From Schleiferiaceae bacterium (GTDB taxonomy: Bacteria > Bacteroidota > Bacteroidia > Flavobacteriales > Schleiferiaceae), in contig JAURAE010000003.1 in assembly GCA_030829675.1 (NCBI GenBank), forward strand, positions 1 to 37,001: 37,001 nt of DNA. Direction: 5' to 3'. The stretch's first letter is position 1. Every line of letters starts with the position of its first letter. A model generated the notes under the pieces. That model made no database searches. It saw nothing but the letters and a program-made list of their open reading frames with translations, and was not told the origin of the DNA. Both the position numbers and the translations under genes were made by a program. Shown piece by piece: positions 29,954 through 37,001 of the stretch.

Positions 29954-31390
29954 GTGTTAGGCATTAGCCAAATATCAAATCGTTGGCTCGCCATCATTGG
30001 TCTGGTAACCTTACCGTTGGTGGGGCTGGCCGTAGCCTATGAATTTTGGTACGCCTTCCTGTTGCCGCCAGCTTTATTGGTGGTATGGATGACCTTGTAC
30101 CGATTAGATTGGGCCATGTGGTTCATCGTCTTTGCGACGCCGGTCTCCATCAACCTCACGGATCTAACCGGAGGAGCTGGTCTTTCTTTGCCCACGGAGC
30201 CCATGCTTGTGCTGGTCACTTTCATCGCATTGATCAAAATGGCCCTCCTCGGGGAGTTTGACCGCAAAATCATACAACACCCCATCTCCATAGCCATCTA
30301 TATCTACCTGGCTTGGATGCTCTTTACAGCCATTACGTCCCAATTACCTTTAGTATCGCTAAAGCAATTGGCCACACGCATATGGTTCATAGTTCCTTAT
30401 TACTTCGTTTTGGCCCACCTATTCTTGAAGAGCGACCGCAACAAACTCACTTTCCTGTGGCTCTTCCTGATCACCCTCACCGTTGCGGCCATCTATACCC
30501 TGGTCATTCACAGCCAATACGGCTTCACTAAAAAGACATCCACGTGGGTGATGTTCCCGCTATTCAAAGAGCACACCTCCTACGGCGCCGTTCTAGCTAT
30601 GATGTACCCTGCGGCCCTTTATCTCACCTTTAGAAAGAGCAGTTGGGGTTTCAATGCCGTTGCAGGCGCGATGCTCGCCATACTAACCTTAGCCACGGTA
30701 TTAAGCTATACCCGCGCCGCCTGGCTATCATTAGTGGGAGCAGGTGCTGTGTATTTGGTGTACCTCTTTCGCTGGTCCAAAACCACAGTATGGTCCCTCG
30801 CAGGTATTGCGGTCTTAATCGCCGCATTGAATTTTTCTTGGATCTCTTCTAAGTTTGAAAGAAATAGGACCGATTCGTCCGACGATCTCAACGAACACGT
30901 GGCCTCAGTGACAAACGTAAGTACCGACGCCTCCAACCTCGAGCGGATCAACAGATGGAATTCCGCCATACGTATGTTCAAGGACCGACCAGTCCTGGGC
31001 CACGGTCCAGGAACTTACATGTTCCTCTACGCGCCTTATCAAAAGCCGTCGGAGAAAACGATAATTTCCACCAATGCCGGAAACCGCGGCAATGCGCACA
31101 GTGAATACCTTAGTCCGTTAGCGGAATCAGGAGTTATGGGCTTATTAACCTTCCTTGGTTTAATCATCACAGTTATTGTTGTAGCAGTCAATTCTTACGC
31201 GCGAGCATCCTCCCCGTTCTTAAAATCCTTGATTCGCGTCGCATTCCTAGGTCTCATTACCTACTTCCTGCACGGCTTCCTCAACAACTTCCTAGATATG
31301 GATAAGGCCAGTGCACCCTTCTGGGGATTCTTCGCGCTGCTTGCTTCAATTTCTATCCATTCTAGGACCGAATCAAGCAACTTGCGTTAA
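29954..31390 (+). CDS. O-antigen ligase / polymerase-like membrane protein (second copy)
   Basis: The 478-residue protein has about 12 membrane helices and the Wzy_C ligase signature: SYTRAAWLSL (R254), and a periplasmic loop (about 300-390) with RFHL-like charged residues, LERINRWNSAIRMF, GHGPGTYMFLYAP and GNAHSEYL (H382). It begins at GTG (29954), the first start in frame after the PCP stop. The loop is very close in pattern to that of the 3127-4491 protein (S-V-T-N-V-x-T-D-x-S-N-x-E-R-x-N-R-W), which marks them as paralogues. Polymerase or ligase activity cannot be distinguished by sequence. Last gene of its operon; no intrinsic terminator seen after it. Confidence 0.85.
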   Translation: MLGISQISNRWLAIIGLVTLPLVGLAVAYEFWYAFLLPPALLVVWMTLYRLDWAMWFIVFATPVSINLTDLTGGAGLSLPTEPMLVLVTFIALIKMALLGEFDRKIIQHPISIAIYIYLAWMLFTAITSQLPLVSLKQLATRIWFIVPYYFVLAHLFLKSDRNKLTFLWLFLITLTVAAIYTLVIHSQYGFTKKTSTWVMFPLFKEHTSYGAVLAMMYPAALYLTFRKSSWGFNAVAGAMLAILTLATVLSYTRAAWLSLVGAGAVYLVYLFRWSKTTVWSLAGIAVLIAALNFSWISSKFERNRTDSSDDLNEHVASVTNVSTDASNLERINRWNSAIRMFKDRPVLGHGPGTYMFLYAPYQKPSEKTIISTNAGNRGNAHSEYLSPLAESGVMGLLTFLGLIITVIVVAVNSYARASSPFLKSLIRVAFLGLITYFLHGFLNNFLDMDKASAPFWGFFALLASISIHSRTESSNLR

Positions 31391-31573
31391 TTATAATAGT
31401 GTTATGATTTTCGCTTATCTCAAGAAAAGTCTCACACGAGACACCTCAATTCTTGAGGAATTCGAAAAAAAATGAGATAAAACCTTATTTATTGCGGTTA
31501 ACACTTGCATAATATTAGGAATAGTCTCAATTTTAGCATTGCTTAACATACGTTTAACAGAAAAACAGGTACA
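31391..31573 (+). promoter_or_regulatory. SusC leader/promoter region with two hairpins
   Basis: This AT-rich gap precedes the susC-susD operon. GTCTC/GAGAC (31429-31442) and CCTCAA/TTGAGG (31444-31458) form two adjacent small hairpins; the second overlaps an alternative AATTC/GAATT pair. They are not followed by T runs on the plus strand, so they are not classical terminators. TACGTTTA (31549-31556) is one base off TAnnTTTG and could be the -7 element. No clear -33 box was seen. Confidence 0.4.
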
Positions 31574-34500
31574 ATGAAGAACAAATTGTCACTGTGGTCA
31601 GTGTTGGCTTTCATGCTTACTGTAAACTTTGCGATTGCGCAATCAGTTTCAGGGGTAGTTAGCGACGCTGGTTCAGGAGAACCACTACCAGGGGTAGCGG
31701 TATCAGAGAAGGGTTCTAACAATGCAACTCTAACTGACTTTGATGGTAAGTTTACCATCAACGTTGGCGAAGGCGCAACGCTAGTATTCTCTTCTATGGG
31801 TATGGAAACGAAAGAAGTTGCTGCAACTTCTGATTTCCTACAAGTTTCACTTGATGGTACAAGCCAAAACCTTGACGAGGTGGTTGTAACAGCATTGGGT
31901 ATTTCTCGTGAGAAGAAATCCCTAGGTTACGCTACACAAGAAGTTGATGGTGCGGAAGTAACTAAGGTGAAAGATGCAAACTTCGTAAACAGCTTGAGCG
32001 GTAAAGTCGCTGGTGTTGAAATCAAGAGTTCAGGTACTCTTGGTGGATCTGCCAACGTGGTGATCCGTGGTTACAAGTCTTTGACTGGTAACAACCAGGC
32101 TCTTTTCGTTGTTGATGGTGTGCCAATCTCGAACGCAACAGGTAACAGCGGAAACGTTGCTAGCGGTCGTGGTGGTTACGATTACGGTAATGCTGCCATG
32201 GATATCAACCCTGAAGATATTGAGAACATCTCTGTATTGAAGGGTGCGGCTGCAACTGCGATCTACGGATCACGTGCTGCAAATGGTGTAGTTATGATTA
32301 CTACCAAGAGCGGTAAAGCTTCAGGTGGTAAGAAAACTTTGGGTGTTACTGTAAACACTGGTGTAACTGTAGGTTCGGTAAACCCAGATACTTGGGTTCG
32401 TCACCAACAATCTTACGGTCCAGGTTACGGTCCTTTCTACGGTCCTAATTACCACTACTTAGCGAATGGGGATAGTGTATTTATTGATGCACGTGCAACT
32501 CCATACGATGTAGATGGTGATGGTACTTACGAATTGACAGTGCCAATGGGTGAGGATGCTTCTTGGGGTCTTGCTGTTGATCCAAGTCTTCAGATTTACG
32601 ACTGGGAATCTATCCACCCGCTATCAACTCAATACGGTCAGTCAAGAGCTCATACTGCTCCAGGTGCTGGAAATGATGCAATGTCATTCTGGCAACAAAG
32701 CGTTACTCGTAACAACAACGTTTCGATTGACGGTGGTGGTGAAAACTCTTCTTTCCGTCTATCAGCGACTGATTTCACTCAATCAGGTATCGTTCCTGGT
32801 TCTGAAATCAAGCGTAGCAACGTGAGTTTCAGTGGTCGTTTCAACGCTTCAGACAAATTGACTGTAAGCGCTAAAGCAAACTACGTGAAGCAAGATGGTA
32901 AAGGTCGCTACGGTACTGGTTACGATTCACGTAACCCTAACCAAAGCTTCCGTCAGTGGTACAACGTATTGACCAACATGACTTCACAACGCGAAGAATA
33001 CGAGAACTCTGGTGCAAACATCACTTGGAACCCTTACGGTTACGGTGCTGCTGCTCCTTACAAGCCTCACTACTTCGATAACTTCTACTTCTCTGCCCTT
33101 GAAAATTATGCAACTGATACGCGTAACCGTATCATTGGTAACATCATGGCAGAATACCAAATTAACGACTGGTTGAAATTGACAGGCCGTATGTCTGCTG
33201 ATACTTACTCTGAGTTGCGTGAAGAGCGCATCGCAGTTTCATCTGTAGATGTGAGCCGTTACTCTCGCAACAACCGCAACTTCACTGAGCGTAACAATGA
33301 TTTGTTCTTGAACTGGAACAAGTACTTCGGTACGGATGGTGAAATTTCTTTTGCGGGTATGTTGGGTTACAACTCACGTCGTACTTCATTCAGCTCTATT
33401 GGTGCTGCAACTAACGGTGGTTTGGTTGTTCCTGGCGTTTACGCTTTGAGCAACTCTGTAGCTGCTCCAGCTGCTCCAGGTGAGAGTGAATACCAGATCG
33501 GTGTTGATGGTATCTTCGGTCAGGCTTCTTTCGGCTACAAGAATTTCTTGTACGTTGACTTGACTGCTCGTCAAGATCAATCATCTACCCTTCCTGTTGC
33601 AAACAACACTTATCTATACCCATCTGCGACATTGTCGTTGATCTTCTCTGAACTTGTTGATATTGACGGTTTGGACTTCGGTAAGGTTCGCTTGAATTAT
33701 GCTTCTGTAGGTTCTGATGGGCCTGCTCAAGCTTTGGTTGATGCTTACGGTATCGGAACACCATTTAACGGTGTAACTTTGGCGTCTGCTCCATCGACTC
33801 AGCGCAATGCTGGTCTTCTTCCTGAAGTCACAGTAAGTACTGAGGCTGGTTTGGAATTGAAGTTCTTGAAAAACCGTGCTGGTTTGGATTTGAGCTTCTA
33901 CAACTCTTCTACTTACAACCAGATTCTACCTGCTCAAGTATCATCAGCAACAGGTACTTACTACAAGTATGTGAACGCTGGTCAGATTGACAACTCAGGG
34001 GTTGAATTGAGTGCTTACTTTACTCCAGTAAAAACGAGCGACTTCCAGTGGGATGTGAACTTGAACTGGTCACGCAACCGCAACAACGTTGTTGAGTTGT
34101 TTGGTGATTCACAAACATTGCTTCTTGCTTCTGTACAGGGTGGTATCAACATTACTGCTCGTGTAGGTCAGCCTTACGGTACTTTGGAAGGAACTACTTT
34201 CCAGAGAGACGCTGCTAGTGGTGCGCCAATCGTTTACGAATGGTCAAGCTGGAGAGGTGGTCACCGCTACTTACGTGGTGATGTAGGCGCAGTAGGAAAC
34301 ATCCAGGCAGATTGGAGAGGTGGTATTAACAACAGCTTCTCTTACAAGAATATCACGTTCTCTGCTTTGATCGATGCACAAATGGGTGGAAACTTCTTCT
34401 CATTGGATACTTGGTACGGTTACGGAACAGGTGTTTACGACTTCCAAGCAGGAACTAACTCTAACGGTCATACAATCCGTGACTACACTGAAAACGGTGG

Positions 34501-34939
34501 TGGTATGTCTTGGGCTGATGTTCAAGCGTCTAACCCACACGTAGAGACTCCTATTCTATGGGACGGTGCCACTGTTGATGGCGACGGAAACCCTGTAGGT
34601 TCAGGCTCACCAGATGCTAACTTGATGATGTACATGAACGGTTACGGTAACACTCTAGGTTGGGCCTTGGCTCCAAACGAGTTGCACGTATACGATGCAT
34701 CATTCGTGAAATTGCGTGAGGTTGCATTGACTTACCAAGTACCAACTAGCCAGTTGGGAGATCTTCCAGTTGCTGGTGTAGATGTAAGCTTGGTCGGTCG
34801 CAACTTGGCAATCCTGTACAAGAACACTCCTTACTCTGATCCAGAAGCTGGTTTGAGTGCAGGTAACGTACAAGGATACCAAAGTGGTGCATACCCAACT
34901 TTGCGTGAAGTAGGTTTGAACTTGAGAGTTAAATTCTAA
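31574..34939 (+). CDS. SusC/RagA-type TonB-dependent transporter
   Basis: The 1121-residue protein has a signal peptide (to about residue 22, NFAIAQ), a carboxypeptidase-D regulatory-like domain (about 24-98, starting SVSGVVSDAGSGEPLPGVAV), a TonB box region (LDEVVVTALG), and a plug domain with GSRAANGVVMITTKSG. A 22-strand barrel follows, ending in LREVGLNLRVKF with C-terminal Phe. This is the SusC layout of Bacteroidota: it forms the outer-membrane channel with its SusD lid for TonB-driven glycan (or peptide) import. Codon use is strongly biased to C/T-ending codons typical of highly expressed genes. The substrate is unknown: it is 13 kb from the glucan operon. Confidence 0.95.
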   Translation: MKNKLSLWSVLAFMLTVNFAIAQSVSGVVSDAGSGEPLPGVAVSEKGSNNATLTDFDGKFTINVGEGATLVFSSMGMETKEVAATSDFLQVSLDGTSQNLDEVVVTALGISREKKSLGYATQEVDGAEVTKVKDANFVNSLSGKVAGVEIKSSGTLGGSANVVIRGYKSLTGNNQALFVVDGVPISNATGNSGNVASGRGGYDYGNAAMDINPEDIENISVLKGAAATAIYGSRAANGVVMITTKSGKASGGKKTLGVTVNTGVTVGSVNPDTWVRHQQSYGPGYGPFYGPNYHYLANGDSVFIDARATPYDVDGDGTYELTVPMGEDASWGLAVDPSLQIYDWESIHPLSTQYGQSRAHTAPGAGNDAMSFWQQSVTRNNNVSIDGGGENSSFRLSATDFTQSGIVPGSEIKRSNVSFSGRFNASDKLTVSAKANYVKQDGKGRYGTGYDSRNPNQSFRQWYNVLTNMTSQREEYENSGANITWNPYGYGAAAPYKPHYFDNFYFSALENYATDTRNRIIGNIMAEYQINDWLKLTGRMSADTYSELREERIAVSSVDVSRYSRNNRNFTERNNDLFLNWNKYFGTDGEISFAGMLGYNSRRTSFSSIGAATNGGLVVPGVYALSNSVAAPAAPGESEYQIGVDGIFGQASFGYKNFLYVDLTARQDQSSTLPVANNTYLYPSATLSLIFSELVDIDGLDFGKVRLNYASVGSDGPAQALVDAYGIGTPFNGVTLASAPSTQRNAGLLPEVTVSTEAGLELKFLKNRAGLDLSFYNSSTYNQILPAQVSSATGTYYKYVNAGQIDNSGVELSAYFTPVKTSDFQWDVNLNWSRNRNNVVELFGDSQTLLLASVQGGINITARVGQPYGTLEGTTFQRDAASGAPIVYEWSSWRGGHRYLRGDVGAVGNIQADWRGGINNSFSYKNITFSALIDAQMGGNFFSLDTWYGYGTGVYDFQAGTNSNGHTIRDYTENGGGMSWADVQASNPHVETPILWDGATVDGDGNPVGSGSPDANLMMYMNGYGNTLGWALAPNELHVYDASFVKLREVALTYQVPTSQLGDLPVAGVDVSLVGRNLAILYKNTPYSDPEAGLSAGNVQGYQSGAYPTLREVGLNLRVKF

Positions 34940-34953
34940 GAAGTAATTGAGAT

Positions 34954-36363
34954 ATGAAAAAGTTATTATTTGCTGCAGCTGCAGCACTCGCAATCACTTC
35001 TTGTACTAGCGATCTAAGCGACTTAAACAAAAACGGCAAAGCTCCTGAGAGCGTACCTTCTGGTGCCTTGTTTGCCAACGCAGTAATGGGTTACTACGAT
35101 TTTGACGCTGTACAAAATGTGAACTTGAACAACTTGCGTCTTTGGTCTCAGCACTGGACGCAGACTACATACGTCGACGAGTCAAACTTCAATTTGAACG
35201 AGCGTGATGTTAACGGTAGCACTTTCTTTAACATGTATGTTACGGTAATCCGTGACTGTGAAGAAGCACGTACTGCTGTAATGAATGGACCAGAAAGTGC
35301 AGCTGCGAAAGCTGCTTCTGTTGCTGCTATTGAAGTAATGGAAGTAATGGCATACCAGTACTTGGTGGATTTGTTTGGTGATGTTCCTTATTCTGAGGCA
35401 TTGAGCGAAACAAACGTTCCTAAGTATGATGCTGGTTCTACGATCTACGCGGACCTTTTGGCTCGTTTGGATGCTGCTACAGCTGACCTAAGTGGTTCAA
35501 ACACTTTCGGTTCATCTGATATCATCTATGGTGGTGATGCTGCTGCTTGGAAGAAAGCTGCTAACTCTTTGATGTTGCGTATGGCTGTTCGTATGATTGG
35601 ATACGACGCTGCTGCTGCAAAATCTTGGGGTGAGAAAGCTATCGCTGGTGGTGTATTTACATCTTCTGCTGATGATATGCGTTTGTTCTACTCTTCAGCG
35701 CCTCCTCATACTCATCCGATGTGGGTAACTTTGGTTCAAAGTGGTCGTACTGACTACGTTGCCTCAGCGACTCTAGGTGATGTATTGAACGGTTTGTCTG
35801 ATCCACGTCGTGCAGGTTTCTTTAAGAACTTGGGCGGTTCAGATTCAGTAACTGGTGCTCCTCATGGATTCCAAGTAAACTATTACGACTACTCACAGCC
35901 AGGAACTGCGTTGGAAGATCCAACTTGGTCTCACGCTGCGATCAGCTACGTAGAAGTTGAGTTTTTGATGGCTCATGCTGCTGTTGCAGGTTGGGCAGGT
36001 GCTAGCGATGCTGCTACACACTACGAGAACGGTATCCGCGCTTCTATCGAAGAGTGGGGTGGTTCATCTGCTGATGCTGATGCTTACATGATGCACCCTA
36101 TGGTTGCATTTAGCTCTACTACTGCTGCAACACAAATCGGTGTTCAGAAGTGGATCGCTATGTACAGCAACGCGTTCGAAGCATATGCTGCCGTACGTAT
36201 GTATGACCTGCCTATGCAAACAGCTGCTTTGGTTGGTACCGTAACCCCTGCACGTTACAGCTACCCATTGGACGAGTATTCTTTGAATACTACAAACGTT
36301 CAAGCGGCTGCTGCTAACTACGGTGGTGACGATACATTCGCTAAAGTATTCTGGGACATGTAA
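34954..36363 (+). CDS. SusD-like (SusD_2 type) outer-membrane lipoprotein
   Basis: The 469-residue lipoprotein (lipobox AITSC, C17) begins with DLSDLNKNGKAPE and has helical repeats with WGEKAI, DLFGDVPYSEAL and RMYDLPMQTAAL. It matches the SusD-like family variety that has a single long helical domain (SusD-like_2/PF12771 type) rather than classical SusD. It pairs with the SusC channel as the glycan-binding lid on the cell surface. The gap to susC is 14 bases, and it is followed by a strong terminator. Codon bias is like that of susC. The substrate cannot be inferred directly. Confidence 0.9.
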   Translation: MKKLLFAAAAALAITSCTSDLSDLNKNGKAPESVPSGALFANAVMGYYDFDAVQNVNLNNLRLWSQHWTQTTYVDESNFNLNERDVNGSTFFNMYVTVIRDCEEARTAVMNGPESAAAKAASVAAIEVMEVMAYQYLVDLFGDVPYSEALSETNVPKYDAGSTIYADLLARLDAATADLSGSNTFGSSDIIYGGDAAAWKKAANSLMLRMAVRMIGYDAAAAKSWGEKAIAGGVFTSSADDMRLFYSSAPPHTHPMWVTLVQSGRTDYVASATLGDVLNGLSDPRRAGFFKNLGGSDSVTGAPHGFQVNYYDYSQPGTALEDPTWSHAAISYVEVEFLMAHAAVAGWAGASDAATHYENGIRASIEEWGGSSADADAYMMHPMVAFSSTTAATQIGVQKWIAMYSNAFEAYAAVRMYDLPMQTAALVGTVTPARYSYPLDEYSLNTTNVQAAAANYGGDDTFAKVFWDM

Positions 36364-36390
36364 TTCGTACCTGAATTCTATACATAAGGA

Positions 36391-36417
36391 ACCCGCGCCT
36401 CCGGCGCGGGTTTTTTT
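36391..36417 (+). terminator. Rho-independent terminator of the susC-susD operon
   Basis: ACCCGCGCC (36391-36399) pairs perfectly with GGCGCGGGT (36403-36411) around a 3-base loop, followed by seven T (36411-36417). The stem is very G/C-rich and lies 28 bases after the susD stop. It is the strongest terminator in the window and isolates the operon from the next gene. Confidence 0.95.
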
Positions 36418-36477
36418 ATTTCTCAAATTTTGGAGCCCAAAATTTTTTACCTTCTCGGGGAGATAAACCGATGCGCT

Positions 36478-37001
36478 ATGAAAAGATCAGTTCTACTTCT
36501 ACTAACCATTTGCTTGAGCCCTATGGGCTTCGCGCAAGACTATAAGGCCCAATTCCTTTCTGCATTCGAAAGCGGCAATGATTCTATCCAACGTGTGGTA
36601 TTGGACCAATGGAAATTGGCCGCCCCGGAAGAGGCGGAATACTATGTGGCAGAATTCAATTACCATGTGAATTTGGCCCTCAGTGAAGTTATGGGTATCC
36701 TGCCGGACCCCCCGCAAGGTGATGCTTTCGCCATTACCGATAGTACGGGCGAGGTTGTGGGATATATGGGCAGCTATATTAGTTGGGATTCCGCGCACAC
36801 GGAATTGGCCCTAAATACCATTCGTGAAGGGATTGCTGCGCATCCCAATAGGTTGGATATGCATTTTGGCTACATTCACTTCCTTGGCCAAGCAAAGTAT
36901 TGGGAGGATTTTGCGGCAGGTATTGAGGCCGTGTTGGCGCAAGATGCGACTAATGATCACCTTTGGTTGTGGACCGATAATGAGTCTTTTGATGAGCCCA
37001 A
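36478..37001 (+). CDS. Secreted protein of unknown function, cut by the window end
   Basis: The frame opens at ATG 36478 with a Sec signal peptide (MKRSVLLLLTICLSPMGFAQ) and stays open to the window end (174 complete codons). The visible mature part is soluble, acidic and helical, with a pattern like TPR or superhelical repeat units (ALNTIREGIAAHPNRLDMHFGYIHFLGQ, then WEDFAAGIEAVLAQD). No catalytic motif can be seen. It is separated from susD by a terminator and therefore has its own promoter. The C-terminus and family are out of reach here. Confidence 0.7.
   Translation, partial: MKRSVLLLLTICLSPMGFAQDYKAQFLSAFESGNDSIQRVVLDQWKLAAPEEAEYYVAEFNYHVNLALSEVMGILPDPPQGDAFAITDSTGEVVGYMGSYISWDSAHTELALNTIREGIAAHPNRLDMHFGYIHFLGQAKYWEDFAAGIEAVLAQDATNDHLWLWTDNESFDEP

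Noticed and set aside
1..37001. CRISPR array, insertion sequence, prophage or toxin-antitoxin pair
   Set aside because: No regularly spaced direct repeats, transposase, integrase, Cas or small paired toxin/antitoxin genes were seen on either strand.

Overview
The window looks like a piece of chromosome from a marine Bacteroidota, most likely order Flavobacteriales (Cryomorphaceae/Schleiferiaceae-like). The evidence is a SusC/SusD pair, a GH16 laminarinase with a C-terminal type IX secretion (Por) sorting domain, many lipoproteins, a DUF1684 protein, one perfect TAnnTTTG promoter element, and few clear Shine-Dalgarno sites. No rRNA, tRNA, CRISPR array, transposase, integrase or phage gene was seen. 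Family assignments are from reading motifs by eye; no database search was run.

Layout, left to right. (1) 1-600: a strong terminator and further inverted repeats, one of which belongs to a 37-bp element repeated at 1392-1428. The two copies flank a small outer-membrane barrel gene (600-1214, minus). (2) 1508-5278: a four-gene surface-polysaccharide operon (winged-helix/nucleotidyltransferase, short polysaccharide co-polymerase, O-antigen-ligase-like protein, methyltransferase), ending tail-to-tail against an SDR-type protein (5260-6201, minus). (3) 6323-8219: a small membrane protein and an unusual secreted SGNH hydrolase / SnoaL-like / DUF1684 fusion. (4) 8565-18118: a tight six-gene operon for beta-1,3-glucan (laminarin-type) use: a GH149-type phosphorylase, a GH17 lipoprotein, a clan GH-A lipoprotein, a GH30 lipoprotein, a GPH-type sugar:cation symporter and a second GH17 without a signal peptide. 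A GH16 laminarinase with a T9SS tail converges on it (18115-19173, minus). (5) 19302-20072: a lipoprotein built of two similar halves. (6) 20198-22387: era and der. (7) 22388-24805: a large lipoprotein with a C-terminal beta-propeller. (8) 24872-26601 (minus) rnhB and a GT4 glycosyltransferase, divergent from 26676-31390 (plus) flippase, sulfotransferase, polysaccharide co-polymerase and a second O-antigen-ligase-like gene. (9) 31574-36363: susC-susD, closed by a strong terminator. (10) 36478 onward: a secreted protein cut by the window end.

Inferred workflow: secreted GH16 cuts laminarin outside the cell. GH17, GH30 and GH-A lipoproteins trim backbone and beta-1,6 branches at the surface or in the periplasm. 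The symporter imports the oligosaccharides, and the cytoplasmic GH149 phosphorylase yields glucose 1-phosphate, with the cytoplasmic GH17 reshaping or shortening the chains. A SusCD system is needed for outer-membrane uptake; one lies 13 kb downstream, but nothing in the sequence proves it serves this substrate. Separately, two paralogous co-polymerase plus ligase modules bracket the catabolic genes. The second has a sulfotransferase and predicts a sulfated surface polysaccharide.
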